Positions 35,106-43,850 of a stretch of DNA of 64,000 nt are shown in pieces. The notes beneath the pieces are model-generated. The model did no database searches. It saw only the letters and a list, made by a program, of their open reading frames with translations, and was not told the origin of the DNA. Numbering within the stretch: position 1 is the first letter of the stretch; each line of letters begins with the position of its first letter. The position numbers were made by a program, and so were the translations under genes. The DNA comes from Berkiella sp964606325 (GTDB taxonomy: Bacteria > Pseudomonadota > Gammaproteobacteria > Berkiellales > Berkiellaceae): NCBI GenBank assembly GCA_964606325.1, contig CAZSGE010000011.1:13267-77266 (forward strand). The letters run 5' to 3'.

Positions 35106-37208
35106 TCATATCTTCCAGCAATATTGAGTTGTTGGTCTCCCACCTAAGATATCTGCAGGAATGGCGACAGCGTGTAAATACCGGTACTCTACCAAACATT
35201 CTAACGTCTCGTTGATAAGTGTAACATTATCCAAGCCAGCCCAACTTTTGCGCAGGATCTCTCTAGCAGTAAAACATTCAGCCAATTTATTACGACGTTT
35301 TAATATTAAATGTGCACCTTCTATCTCATCGTCAATAATAGAGCTATAAAGACGCCTAGCATGTGTTTGCAAATACTCAGCCCATACTAGTGCCCTTTGT
35401 AATGCTGTGACTCCAATGCATTCCATACCACCATCTATCAGCTCAAATAATAAAGCTAAACCTGCTATAGTTTGTGGCATTTTGAGCAAATGGCTTTCTA
35501 AAACAGGATGGATTTCATCAGAGCGCGCAAGCATTTGAATTTTATTCATCCAATCAATAAATAAATCTTGTGCTTCTAAAGAAAAATGTAAGTGACAAGA
35601 TTCAGCATCCCCTTTTAAATCTAGCAAATGCAACTGTTTAAATACGGCTTGATACCTATCATAGGCTGGTTTGTTAGGAGCGCGATCCTTCCAAATCCAA
35701 CTGCCTTTATCTTCTGGCCACACCGCAAGCTGTAATCGTTGTATTAGTCCATCATCAGCAGTTCCCTTTAAAGCCCCTTTAACTAAAGGCGCTATTTTGC
35801 TCGGCTGGATACCACCAATGACTGAAAGAATGCAATTTTGTATTTCCACAGTACCTCTTAGAATACGATCGAAAACAAAGTGGCCATTACCATCAAAACA
35901 TTCTAACAAGAAAGCTCTTTCTGCTTGATGATCTTCTTGCGCTAACTTGGATAACCATCCCGCTAATTCATCACGCACGTGAATCAAACCATTTGGATTC
36001 TCGTTTAACAATTCTCCTAATTTTTCCATAGTTACATCATTAACGATTAACCGATGGCGTTTTGGCTTCGATTCATCAAATATGGTATTAGCTAATAAAT
36101 TTAGTGCGCCTTCTTTGTCGCCAGTTTTTAGCTTCCTTTGGGCAATTGTTTTAACATGAGTCTTTTCAATGCCGGCTAACTGAGTGAGTGCCTCATATTG
36201 CTTAACCTCTGCCTCAAAGCATTTTAGTGCCTGCTGCTCAATTTCACGTAGAGGCTTTAACACTTCTTTCATGCTAGGACTTTTCATAGCAGAGGGTCTA
36301 CCTATAATAGCGCCCCATTGATTAGCTGTGACTGTCCAATCATCATTTTGCTTTGGTCTTACTTTCACCTTACAACCTAATACTGCTGATAATCCGCAGA
36401 TACTTGAAACGGCAGCAAAATCAATAGGGCTTTGCTGACGATCAGCAACATCAATGATATAATCTCTTATTGCATCAGGAAGCATTTTTTCTGCATCAAA
36501 TGGCATGACTGATGGTAATGTAGGAAGAGGTATTGGTTTCAATGATGATAGTGGTGTGGCGTCACTATCATCATTAAATTCTTTATATAAAAACAATCTA
36601 GTCAAATCGTCAATCGTAATATTACTGTTAGCATGAAGAAAATCGACACAATCTCCCCCATTCTGCAATCCAAAACGTGAGACATCCAACAACAACGCTT
36701 CACAATCCACTATCCGTAACTTTTTAATGACACGTTCAGCATATTGTTGTCCATTTTCATCATTATCAGCCCACAGTATCACATCTCTTCCTTTTAACGG
36801 TTTCCAATCTGCGGAATCATCACTGGTTGCGCTACCACTTGTGATCGCCACATAATCTGATGTTACGCCTTCTTGAAAAAAGAAAGCATTTAAAGTGTCA
36901 GCACACTTTTCACCCTCTACTACTAAAACCCTTGCATTCAAATAAGTTGATAATAGATCTAATCCGTATAAAGGTTTTAAATGTTTTTTAAAATCGGGTG
37001 GCTCACATAAATGATATTGACCATTTTTATCTTGATGCATTGGTCGAATCCATTTTCCTTCACTATGATCAATACGTATTCGCCAATAAATAACTTCTCC
37101 TTTAATATCTTTATATGGATGAAGAACAAAAGAAGTATGACTTTTTTGTAGTTGCTTAGCAGCTAATTTTGTAGCTGCTTCAATAGGTGAAATTGCGATA
37201 GTCGTCAT
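35106..37208 (-). CDS. TOPRIM-DUF3987 primase/helicase-like replication protein
   Basis: The 700-residue protein has an N-terminal TOPRIM domain: the catalytic glutamate is in RVLVVEGEKCADTLNAFF and the DxD-type acidic motif in VILWADNDENGQ. From about residue 235 a DUF3987 domain follows (AVSSICGLSAVLGCKVKVRP, IGRPSAMKSPSMKEVL in the nucleotide-binding position, LIHVRDELAGWL). Such proteins carry out priming and unwinding for autonomous replication of integrated elements. The ATG at 37208 has GGAGGGAG upstream and overlaps the CHC2 gene stop (TAATG), so the two polypeptides are coupled and may form a split primase. Confidence 0.85.
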   Translation of the reverse strand: MTTIAISPIEAATKLAAKQLQKSHTSFVLHPYKDIKGEVIYWRIRIDHSEGKWIRPMHQDKNGQYHLCEPPDFKKHLKPLYGLDLLSTYLNARVLVVEGEKCADTLNAFFFQEGVTSDYVAITSGSATSDDSADWKPLKGRDVILWADNDENGQQYAERVIKKLRIVDCEALLLDVSRFGLQNGGDCVDFLHANSNITIDDLTRLFLYKEFNDDSDATPLSSLKPIPLPTLPSVMPFDAEKMLPDAIRDYIIDVADRQQSPIDFAAVSSICGLSAVLGCKVKVRPKQNDDWTVTANQWGAIIGRPSAMKSPSMKEVLKPLREIEQQALKCFEAEVKQYEALTQLAGIEKTHVKTIAQRKLKTGDKEGALNLLANTIFDESKPKRHRLIVNDVTMEKLGELLNENPNGLIHVRDELAGWLSKLAQEDHQAERAFLLECFDGNGHFVFDRILRGTVEIQNCILSVIGGIQPSKIAPLVKGALKGTADDGLIQRLQLAVWPEDKGSWIWKDRAPNKPAYDRYQAVFKQLHLLDLKGDAESCHLHFSLEAQDLFIDWMNKIQMLARSDEIHPVLESHLLKMPQTIAGLALLFELIDGGMECIGVTALQRALVWAEYLQTHARRLYSSIIDDEIEGAHLILKRRNKLAECFTAREILRKSWAGLDNVTLINETLECLVEYRYLHAVAIPADILGGRPTTQYCWKI

Positions 37209-37612
37209 TATTGCTCCCTCCAAGCGCCTAATTCTTTTGCCGCTTCTGTAAATGATTTGCCAGTCACTTCACAATAAAATTTTAATATGTCACCACCTTT
37301 AGCACCGCAGGCATGACAACGATAATTGCCACGGTGATAATGCATATTAAGACTGGGATGAACTTCAGAACCATTCTTGTGGAACGGACAGAATAATGAC
37401 CAATACCCTGCTTTGTTTACTTTGCCCACTTTAATACTAAGCATATTTAATACTTCGATAGGGCACGGTAATTTGTTTTTATCAAATTTATTTGAGAAGA
37501 AAGTTCGATTTACCGGCGCTATTTTAGTATAATTTATATGCTTGTTACTTCTTTGAGCCACTGGAGTACTGCAATACTCCGTGGCCCTATCTCTATTAAT
37601 GCATTTCATCAT
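37208..37612 (-). CDS. CHC2 zinc-finger primase fragment (DnaG N-terminal domain-like)
   Basis: The 134-residue protein is a stand-alone CHC2 zinc-binding domain. CPFHKNGSEVHPSLN, then NYRCHACGAKGGDILKFYCEVTG-type text gives the C-x2-H...C-x2-C pattern of DnaG-type primases. The N-terminal 40 residues are basic. The start is the first of two ATG codons with a GGAG upstream. With the downstream TOPRIM-DUF3987 gene it would supply the two halves of a primase. Confidence 0.88.
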   Translation of the reverse strand: MMKCINRDRATEYCSTPVAQRSNKHINYTKIAPVNRTFFSNKFDKNKLPCPIEVLNMLSIKVGKVNKAGYWSLFCPFHKNGSEVHPSLNMHYHRGNYRCHACGAKGGDILKFYCEVTGKSFTEAAKELGAWREQ

Positions 37613-37620
37613 AATTTCTC

Positions 37621-37857
37621 CTAAGCATTTGATGACTTATCTAAAGTACCTTCATCAATGAGACGCTTAATATCTTCTACACGCCAAGCTGTAATGCGTG
37701 GCCCCAATTTTACCCCTTTGGGGTAGCGGCCTGATTTAATGCCTTCCCACCACGTTGACTTGCAGATAGGCAGTAATGCAGGTATTGGGGGTTTTGATTT
37801 AGGGTTACCTAGAATTTGAGGCAAACGTAGATAACCTGTTTTTGGTAGTTGATCCAT
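37621..37857 (-). CDS. AlpA-family transcriptional regulator / excisionase
   Basis: The 78-residue MerR-like winged helix has the AlpA signature: YLRLPQILG, then STWWEGIKSGRYPKGVKLGPRITAW begins with the recognition region, and it ends WRVEDIKRLIDEG. AlpA proteins activate integrase and excision in P4-like elements. It is placed 8 bases before the CHC2 gene and is preceded by a 308-base non-coding region with palindromes, where it may bind. Confidence 0.9.
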   Translation of the reverse strand: MDQLPKTGYLRLPQILGNPKSKPPIPALLPICKSTWWEGIKSGRYPKGVKLGPRITAWRVEDIKRLIDEGTLDKSSNA

Positions 37858-38165
37858 AACTTAGTGCTCCTTCCAAAATACTCAGACAAGATTACACTAT
37901 GGAATCAAATAAATGTTCTATATTGGTTTTTAACAAACCGAAATGGATCTGAATGTACTAAACAATGATAGCTTTAAACAGCTGCGGGAAATGCTTCTGA
38001 AACTCTCTATATCATCTCAAATGGAAATATAATTTTTTGCTTATATTTCATGCAGTTATCACACGCCAATTATAATGTAATATTCAGTTTATTCTGAATT
38101 TTAATTTTGGCGTGCAAAAAACTCTATTTCGGTTTAATGAAACCGAAATAGGCTGAACGTTATTT
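37858..38165. promoter_or_regulatory. Non-coding control region with nested palindrome upstream of alpA-primase
   Basis: The 308-base AT-rich region lacks a gene. It contains an outer inverted repeat CACGCCAA (38062-38069)/TTGGCGTG (38107-38114) enclosing a hairpin ATTCAG (38082-38087)/CTGAAT (38093-38098). Two copies of an ACCGAAATxG block lie at about 37938 and 38147. Its position upstream of alpA and the primase genes suggests a promoter-operator or a replication origin; I cannot tell which. Confidence 0.45.
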
Positions 38166-38879
38166 TTATATTAAAAAGTACTTTGCAGATTCTTTTAGCC
38201 ATTTTCTTACTGTATCGGGTTCAATTTCTTCCTTGAAAACATCCTTTACATCTTTGGCTATTTCTGTTGGCACATCACTCTTCTGTTCATGAGGGTTATA
38301 TTTGTATCCTTTCACAGCCATAGCAAATATTATTTTCAATAGACTGTTCATTGCTTTAGGGTGGGGTTTTCCATTTACTTTTTCTTCTATCTCATCAACT
38401 TTTGATCTTAATTCAGAATTCTCAACCATCAGCTCTATGAGTTGATCTCTTAAATGGTCCACCTGATTTGAGCCATCCTTTAATATCTCTTCAGGGGTCT
38501 TGCCCATCCTCTGCTGTGCTCGCAATGACTTTAGCAAATCACTTAACCTCAGAGACAACTCCGCTTCATCATGCATATAGCTATTCCAAGCGCCATTGCT
38601 TTCAAGCTCGAGTCCAACGCTTTCAGCCCATTTAGCCACTTCAAAAGCATCTAATACTGCGGGGTTATTATTATACGAACCAACTTGAAAGATACTTCCC
38701 TTCACTGTAGGCAAATCTTTTCTCTCTATAGCAGCATATAATGCCTCTTCTATTTCTTTTACAGTTGCTTGTTCTTGATTCCACAAACCCTCATGAATCT
38801 TTTGTGCAGCCTCCTCAATACTAAGTTCATATAAATCATCGAAATAAGCTTCTTTTGAGAATTCATCAGTATATGCCAT
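38166..38879 (-). CDS. Protein of unknown function next to the integrase
   Basis: The 237-residue acidic protein is not recognised. It has an N-terminal helical region (YELSIEEAAQKIHEGLWN), a coiled-coil-like stretch (LRDQLIELMVENSELRSKVDEIEEKV), and a C-terminal segment IFAMAVKGYKYNPHEQKSDVPTEI beginning a part that ends VFKEEIEPDTVRKWLKESA. That C-terminal pattern recurs in island proteins annotated as hypothetical. It is separated from the integrase gene by 24 bases and is probably co-transcribed with it. Confidence 0.7.
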   Translation of the reverse strand: MAYTDEFSKEAYFDDLYELSIEEAAQKIHEGLWNQEQATVKEIEEALYAAIERKDLPTVKGSIFQVGSYNNNPAVLDAFEVAKWAESVGLELESNGAWNSYMHDEAELSLRLSDLLKSLRAQQRMGKTPEEILKDGSNQVDHLRDQLIELMVENSELRSKVDEIEEKVNGKPHPKAMNSLLKIIFAMAVKGYKYNPHEQKSDVPTEIAKDVKDVFKEEIEPDTVRKWLKESAKYFLI

Positions 38880-38903
38880 AAATGTTTGTTACCTCTTTTT
38901 GAA

Positions 38904-40079
38904 TTATAAAAGCGAGTCAATATAATCTGCCCAAGCTTGCATCATTTCCTTACGGGCAGCTAAAAAGGCAGTTCTGTTATAAGCGCGACCATTCGGATCA
39001 CGTACTGCATGCGCTAACTGATGCTCAATATAATCAGGCCGAAAGCCAAGCACTTCGTCTAATAAAGTTCTTGCTGTTGCTCGAAAGCCATGCCCTGTCG
39101 TTTCCTCTTTGCTCACCCCCAAACGCCGCATAGCAGCTAAAACAGCGTTATCGCTCATCGGGCGATCATTACCTCGTGCACTGGGGAATAAATAACGACC
39201 ATGACCTGTTAAGGGATGTAATTCTTGTAGAATGGCAAGCACTTGTCTTGAGAGCGGAACAATATGGGCTGTGTCTGTTTTTGTGGCTGTAAAACGCCAT
39301 TCAGCGTTTTCAAAATCAATATCTGCCCATTCAGCCTTACGCAACTCACCTGGACGAACAAATACTAAAGGCGCAAGGCGAAGTGCGCAGCTTACAATAG
39401 GAGAACCCTGATAGCCTTGGAACATTCTTAAAAGCTCGGCAAATCGCTTGGGATCAGTTTGGGCAGCAAAATGTTTCTTTTTATAAGATGGTAATGCTTT
39501 AAACAAATTCTGAGTGGGATCCTTGTCGGCACGCATTGTATTCATTGCATAGATGAATACCTGCTTGCAGCTCCCTAATGCACGATGTGCTGTCTCTAAG
39601 GCTCCGCGTGCTTCAATGCGTTGTACTACTGCCAAGAGTTGTTGCGGCGTGATTTCAGTTATAGGCTCTTTACCTAGCAAGGGAAAAAGATCACGTTCAA
39701 AAAGGCGGATGAGCCTATCGGAATGGCTTTTAGTCCACGTCGGTAAAAACTTGGCATACCATTCACGCGTAATAAGCTCAAACGTGTTTGCCGACTCACT
39801 TTCTGAAACGAGTCTTCTTTGCTTACGATACCGGCTGGGATCAATTCCCTGCTCTAATAACTTGCGAACGGCTAAATTTCGCTCGCGTGCTTCTTTTAAA
39901 CTAATTAAGGGATACGTGCCTTGAGATAACCTATTTTCTTTCCCCATAAAAGCGTATTTTGAGCGCCATCTTGGCTTCCCTTTTGGCGGGATTTCGAGAT
40001 ACAAGCCATCCTCGTCGTAGAGCTTATATAGCTTCTCACGCGGCTTTGCTTTGCGAACTTGGAGATCGGTTAAGGCCAT
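38904..40079 (-). CDS. int: P4-type tyrosine integrase
   Basis: The 391-residue integrase has the N-terminal DUF4102 arm-binding domain (MALTDLQVRKAKP, YDEDGLYLEI) and a SAM-like core-binding domain. The catalytic residues are R242 (FVRPGELR), H330-x-x-R333 (TGHGFRATAR), H357 and Y367 (GRAYNRT), all intact. It catalyses insertion into the 3' end of tRNA genes. It starts 163 bases from the tRNA-Val gene, the standard position, and points away from it. The 23-bp repeats at 17078 and 40242 are its expected products. Confidence 0.96.
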   Translation of the reverse strand: MALTDLQVRKAKPREKLYKLYDEDGLYLEIPPKGKPRWRSKYAFMGKENRLSQGTYPLISLKEARERNLAVRKLLEQGIDPSRYRKQRRLVSESESANTFELITREWYAKFLPTWTKSHSDRLIRLFERDLFPLLGKEPITEITPQQLLAVVQRIEARGALETAHRALGSCKQVFIYAMNTMRADKDPTQNLFKALPSYKKKHFAAQTDPKRFAELLRMFQGYQGSPIVSCALRLAPLVFVRPGELRKAEWADIDFENAEWRFTATKTDTAHIVPLSRQVLAILQELHPLTGHGRYLFPSARGNDRPMSDNAVLAAMRRLGVSKEETTGHGFRATARTLLDEVLGFRPDYIEHQLAHAVRDPNGRAYNRTAFLAARKEMMQAWADYIDSLL

Positions 40080-40082
40080 ACT

Positions 40083-40128
40083 GGGGCAACTACTTTCTAA
40101 TTACAAAAGTTGCCCCAGATGTTGCCCC
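40083..40128. repeat. GTTGCCCC repeats beside the integrase start
   Basis: GGGGCAACT (40083-40091) is inverted relative to AGTTGCCCC (40108-40116), and a further GTTGCCCC is at 40121-40128. The direct pair has the same 12-base period as the pair at 17154-17173 near the other island end, which suggests arm-type integrase sites or an autoregulatory operator. Confidence 0.5.
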
Positions 40129-40241
40129 TATGGTACCTGGATGTCAACGGCTTTAGTTGGACGTAGTTAGCCAAATTATACTTTGTAATTTTTTGATTTT
40201 ATTGAAATTTAAACTTCGTTGGATGTCTTTGGACAAAGAGT

Positions 40242-40316
40242 TGGTAGGCACGAGTGGGATCGAACCACCGACCACCACCATGTCAAGGTGGTGCTCTACC
40301 ACTGAGCTACGTGCCT
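40242..40316 (-). tRNA. tRNA-Val (GAC), integration target of the island
   Basis: The gene folds as a full cloverleaf on the minus strand: acceptor stem AGGCACG/CGTGCCT, D-arm with AGCTCAGTGGTAGAGC, anticodon stem CCACC/GGTGG with loop TTGACAT (anticodon GAC), T-arm with TTCGATC, discriminator A and encoded CCA. The last 23 bases (40242-40264) are the attR/attB repeat, so integration regenerated an intact tRNA. Confidence 0.96.
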
Positions 40317-40435
40317 AAAAAGTGAGGCAAAAAGATAACACCTTTTTTGGGGTCAAAGCAAGGTCAAGTCTTCACTAAGTTCCCGCTATCAGTTAAAGTC
40401 TCTCTCTTTACCAACATGAGTTAGAAGAGCTTAAA

Positions 40436-42235
40436 ATGCATCGTTACCGAACACATACCTGTGGCGCCTTGAGCGTAGCCGAAGATGGCCAAACCGTTAG
40501 ACTCTCTGGTTGGGTCCATCGTAAACGAGATCATGGTAACTTGCTTTTTATCGACTTAAGAGACAATTACGGTATTACCCAATGTGTGATTGAAACCACC
40601 TCCAAAGAATTCGAAGCAGCCGAAAGTGCACGCAACGAAAGCGTTGTCACTATCACCGGTCGTGTGGTGAAACGTACCCCTGAAACCGTAAATACCAAAA
40701 TGCCCACCGGCGGCATTGAAGTGGTCATAGATAATTTCGAATTAAATTCTCAATCAGAATTACTCCCTATTCAGGTAAATAGCGATCAAGAATTTCCTGA
40801 AGACACTCGCCTGCGTTATCGCTTCCTCGATCTCAGACGCGATAAAATGCATGCCAATATTTTATTGCGCTCACAAATTATTGCATCCTTGCGTCGTCGC
40901 ATGATTGATCAAGGATTTTTAGAATTTCAAACGCCTATTCTTACCTCAAGCTCCCCTGAAGGCGCACGCGACTTTTTAGTGCCAAGCCGTATGCATCCTG
41001 GTAAGTTTTATGCACTACCCCAGGCACCACAGCAGTTTAAACAACTTCTAATGGTGGCAGGCTTTGACAGGTACTTTCAAATTGCCCCTTGCTTTCGAGA
41101 TGAAGATGCCAGAGCAGACAGAAGCCCCGGTGAGTTTTATCAATTAGACTTTGAAATGTCTTTTGTGACCCAAGAAGATGTGTTTGCCGCGATTGAACCC
41201 GTGTTACATGGCGTGTTTACAGAATTCGCCAAGGGCAGACAAATCTCCCCTATGCCGTTTAAGCACTTCACCTTTGAAGAATCCATGCTTAAATTTGGTA
41301 ATGATAAGCCTGATATCCGCAACCCATTGATCATTTCTGATGTAACCCCTGTATTTGCAGGTTCTGACTTTAACGCGTTTGCTAAAGCGATTGAAAAAGG
41401 CGCTTGCGTACGCGCTATCCCAGCACCTAACACCGAATCACAACCCAGAAGCTTCTTTGAAAAGATGAATGATTGGGCAATAGCACAAGGTGCACCAGGG
41501 CTCGGTTACATTATTTTTACCAAAGATGGTTCAGCTAAGGGCCCCATTGCTAAGTTTTTAAACGAAGATCGTTTAACACAACTTAAGCAATTAAGCGGCT
41601 GCAAGGATGGCGATGCGGTATTCTTCGTATGTAATCAAAAACCTGCTGCTGAAAAGTTGGCTGGCTTTGCGCGAACTCGCTTGGGTGAAGAATTAGAATT
41701 GATTGATAAAAACCGCTTTGAATTTTGCTGGGTGGTTGATTTTCCCATGTTCGAATATAACGAAGATGAAAAGAAAGTCGATTTCTCACACAACCCCTTC
41801 TCGATGCCACAAGGCGGCTTAGATGCGCTGTTAAATCAAGATCCATTAACCATCAAAGCATTCCAATACGATGTGGTCTGTAATGGTATCGAGCTCTCAA
41901 GTGGTGCGATTCGTAACCACTTACCAGAAGTGATGTACAAAGCATTTGAAATTGCGGGCTATGGCAAAGAAGTGGTGGAAGAAAAATTCGGCGGCATGTT
42001 AAATGCCTTCAAATATGGTGCGCCTCCGCACGGTGGTTGTGCACCAGGTATTGATCGCATCGTGATGTTGCTGGCCAATGAACCTAATATCCGCGAAGTG
42101 GTGGCTTTCCCAATGAACCAAAATGCGCAAGATTTATTGATGCAAGCACCATCAGAAGTGATGGCGCGTCAATTAAAAGAATTGCATATTAAGGTTGAGT
42201 TGCCAAAACAAGAAAAAGATAAAGAAAAAGCTTAA
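40436..42235 (+). CDS. aspS: Aspartyl-tRNA synthetase
   Basis: The 599-residue class IIb synthetase has the usual bacterial length of about 590. The N-terminal OB-fold anticodon-binding domain (LSGWVHRKRDHGNLLFIDLRD begins it) is followed by motif 1 near FLEFQTPILTSSSPEGARDF, motif 2 at CFRDEDARADR, the bacteria-specific GAD insert (about 290-420), and motif 3 at APGIDRIVMLL. It charges tRNA-Asp, or both Asp and Asn tRNAs in organisms that use the amidotransferase route; that is not decidable here. It lies on the opposite strand to the tRNA-Val and converges with argC (9-base gap). Confidence 0.98.
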   Translation: MHRYRTHTCGALSVAEDGQTVRLSGWVHRKRDHGNLLFIDLRDNYGITQCVIETTSKEFEAAESARNESVVTITGRVVKRTPETVNTKMPTGGIEVVIDNFELNSQSELLPIQVNSDQEFPEDTRLRYRFLDLRRDKMHANILLRSQIIASLRRRMIDQGFLEFQTPILTSSSPEGARDFLVPSRMHPGKFYALPQAPQQFKQLLMVAGFDRYFQIAPCFRDEDARADRSPGEFYQLDFEMSFVTQEDVFAAIEPVLHGVFTEFAKGRQISPMPFKHFTFEESMLKFGNDKPDIRNPLIISDVTPVFAGSDFNAFAKAIEKGACVRAIPAPNTESQPRSFFEKMNDWAIAQGAPGLGYIIFTKDGSAKGPIAKFLNEDRLTQLKQLSGCKDGDAVFFVCNQKPAAEKLAGFARTRLGEELELIDKNRFEFCWVVDFPMFEYNEDEKKVDFSHNPFSMPQGGLDALLNQDPLTIKAFQYDVVCNGIELSSGAIRNHLPEVMYKAFEIAGYGKEVVEEKFGGMLNAFKYGAPPHGGCAPGIDRIVMLLANEPNIREVVAFPMNQNAQDLLMQAPSEVMARQLKELHIKVELPKQEKDKEKA

Positions 42236-42244
42236 ACTTATTCA

Positions 42245-43294
42245 TTAAGGATAAAGCGTAATAATATTATCAAGGCCAGTCGTTTCAGGTAATTGATACA
42301 TTAAATTTAGATTTTGTATCGCCTGACCGGCTGCGCCCTTTACCAGGTTATCAATAGCACTTATCACAATCACTCGCTGTGTTCTTTTATCTAAATGAAT
42401 ACTCATATCACAATAATTTGATCCTCGAACATTCTTTACATTCGCGATGGTGTTTGGTGGGCAAATTCTAATAAATGGTTCATTCTCGTAAGCTCTTTTA
42501 AAGAGTGTAAAGATTTCTTGCTCAGAAATTTCTTTGTTTAACTTAAAATAACAGGTAGCCAGAATACCGCGAATAATCGGCAGTACATAGGGTGTAAATT
42601 GAACGGTAATTGGCGTATTAGCAATTAAACTCAACTCTTGTTCTATTTCTGGTGTATGACGATGCGAACCAGCGGGATCGAAACATTGAATATTCTCTGC
42701 CATTTCACAAAATTGAGTTCCAATCTTTGGCGTTCTTCCCATGCCAGACATACCCGTTTTCACATCATAAAAGCACTCATTGAGCTCAACTATTTTTGCT
42801 TTAAACAAGGGCATGCTGGCCAAAATAACAGCGGTTGGCATACATCCAGGGTTAGCAATGAGTTGGGCTTTTGCAATTGTCTGCTTATTGGTGATTTCAG
42901 GTAAGCCATAAACTGCTTTAGCAAGTAAAGGTTCCGGCGCACTTGCTTGTTTATACCAATGTAGAAAATCAGATGGCTTTTTGAGGCGAAAATCTGCCCC
43001 TAAATCAATGACTCGTTTTCCAGCCGCTAGTAACGTTTCCACAACTTGTGCTGAATTACCATGTGGCAAAGCTATAACAACCAAGTCACAATCCTCTAAA
43101 ATAGCGTTGGGATCTATTTCATTACACTTTAGAAACACTTTGCCTGAAAGATGGGGATAAACTTCATCGATATCATAACCTGCATAGGTTTTGGTCATGA
43201 TTTGAGTGATCTTAGCATGAGGGTGTTGCTGCAGAAGTCTAATGACTTCTATCCCAACGTAACCAGTTACACCAATAATACCAGCTCGAAACAT
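42245..43294 (-). CDS. argC: N-acetyl-gamma-glutamyl-phosphate reductase
   Basis: ArgC reduces N-acetylglutamyl phosphate with NADPH in arginine biosynthesis. The 349-residue protein has the N-terminal GITGYVG-type loop (GVTGYVG), the catalytic cysteine in ANPGCMPTA, the AGRT-like segment GMSGMGRTPK and the substrate-binding HRHTPEIEQEL. All residues expected for activity are present. No other arg gene is nearby, so it stands alone. The start ATG at 43294 agrees with the family. Confidence 0.96.
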   Translation of the reverse strand: MFRAGIIGVTGYVGIEVIRLLQQHPHAKITQIMTKTYAGYDIDEVYPHLSGKVFLKCNEIDPNAILEDCDLVVIALPHGNSAQVVETLLAAGKRVIDLGADFRLKKPSDFLHWYKQASAPEPLLAKAVYGLPEITNKQTIAKAQLIANPGCMPTAVILASMPLFKAKIVELNECFYDVKTGMSGMGRTPKIGTQFCEMAENIQCFDPAGSHRHTPEIEQELSLIANTPITVQFTPYVLPIIRGILATCYFKLNKEISEQEIFTLFKRAYENEPFIRICPPNTIANVKNVRGSNYCDMSIHLDKRTQRVIVISAIDNLVKGAAGQAIQNLNLMYQLPETTGLDNIITLYP

Positions 43295-43422
43295 GTATGC
43301 TATTCCTAAGGGTTATTTTGAGAAATATAGCATCTTTGTGGGGAGAACATATGCGGGTATGTGCAAGATTCCCACTTATTTCGTTGCTGCTCTTTAATTC
43401 ATCTTGAATGGCGGCTGCTTGT

Positions 43423-43447
43423 AAAAAGGGGCATAACGCCCCTTTTT
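43423..43447 (-). terminator. Bidirectional terminator after the small double-glycine peptide gene
   Basis: The stem AAAAAGGGGC/GCCCCTTTTT with a 5-base loop has A and T runs on both sides. The stop codon of the minus-strand peptide gene (43446-43448) lies on its edge. Confidence 0.8.
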
Positions 43448-43721
43448 AATTTGATGGAGAATGATAGCTTGATAATTCTCTGACAGCAGCCCAAATCATA
43501 CCTGCTCCCATCCCCATCATAGCGCCACCATATATATAAGGACGAAAGAAAGAAGTAAAAAAGAACACCCCTGCCATTCCAGAAGCTGCCACACTGCCAG
43601 CTACTATCAGACTAGAAGCAACCCCAATCAATCCGCCCTCTGCGACATCAGCTGCACAGCGCCACACATCAATTCCACCAGAAACAGCTGTTATTTCACT
43701 TGTGTTTAAATCTCTCATCAT
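43446..43721 (-). CDS. Bacteriocin-like peptide with double-glycine leader
   Basis: The 91-residue peptide begins MMRDLNTSEITAVSGG, a typical class II leader with the LxxxEIxxVSGG pattern cut after GG (residues 15-16). The predicted core of 75 residues is hydrophobic and small-residue-rich (GLIGVASSLIVAGSVAASG, GGAMMGMGAGM), like pore-forming class IIb bacteriocins or microcins. The start is a double ATG preceded by AAGGGA. No immunity, peptidase-ABC transporter or modification gene lies next to it, so export would need genes elsewhere. It could also be a membrane protein whose N-terminus resembles such a leader by chance. Confidence 0.65.
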   Translation of the reverse strand: MMRDLNTSEITAVSGGIDVWRCAADVAEGGLIGVASSLIVAGSVAASGMAGVFFFTSFFRPYIYGGAMMGMGAGMIWAAVRELSSYHSPSN

Positions 43722-43850
43722 AAATCCCTTAATAGTTATCTATTTTTAAAAATGACAATTTTAATGGATCCTGAGTCTCACATCTGTGGTAAAAAAAACA
43801 GCTTTTTTAGATAATATGCACGAAGTTTATTGGTGTAATATATTTTAAGA

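Larger units (their letters stand above)
17078..40264. mobile_element. 23-kb integrative island in tRNA-Val with replication module and defence operon
   Basis: The element is bounded by a perfect 23-bp repeat of the tRNA-Val 3' end. Every gene inside is on the minus strand. Next to the tRNA lie a P4-type tyrosine integrase, an unknown gene, an AlpA-like regulator, a CHC2 primase zinc-finger protein and a TOPRIM/DUF3987 protein, an arrangement like P4-type satellites and related integrative elements. The rest is cargo: a nuclease-helicase, the composite type I restriction/SIR2-HerA operon, an Mrr-type nuclease and an HD hydrolase. No capsid, terminase or conjugation gene is visible, so transfer would need a helper. 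Confidence 0.85.
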
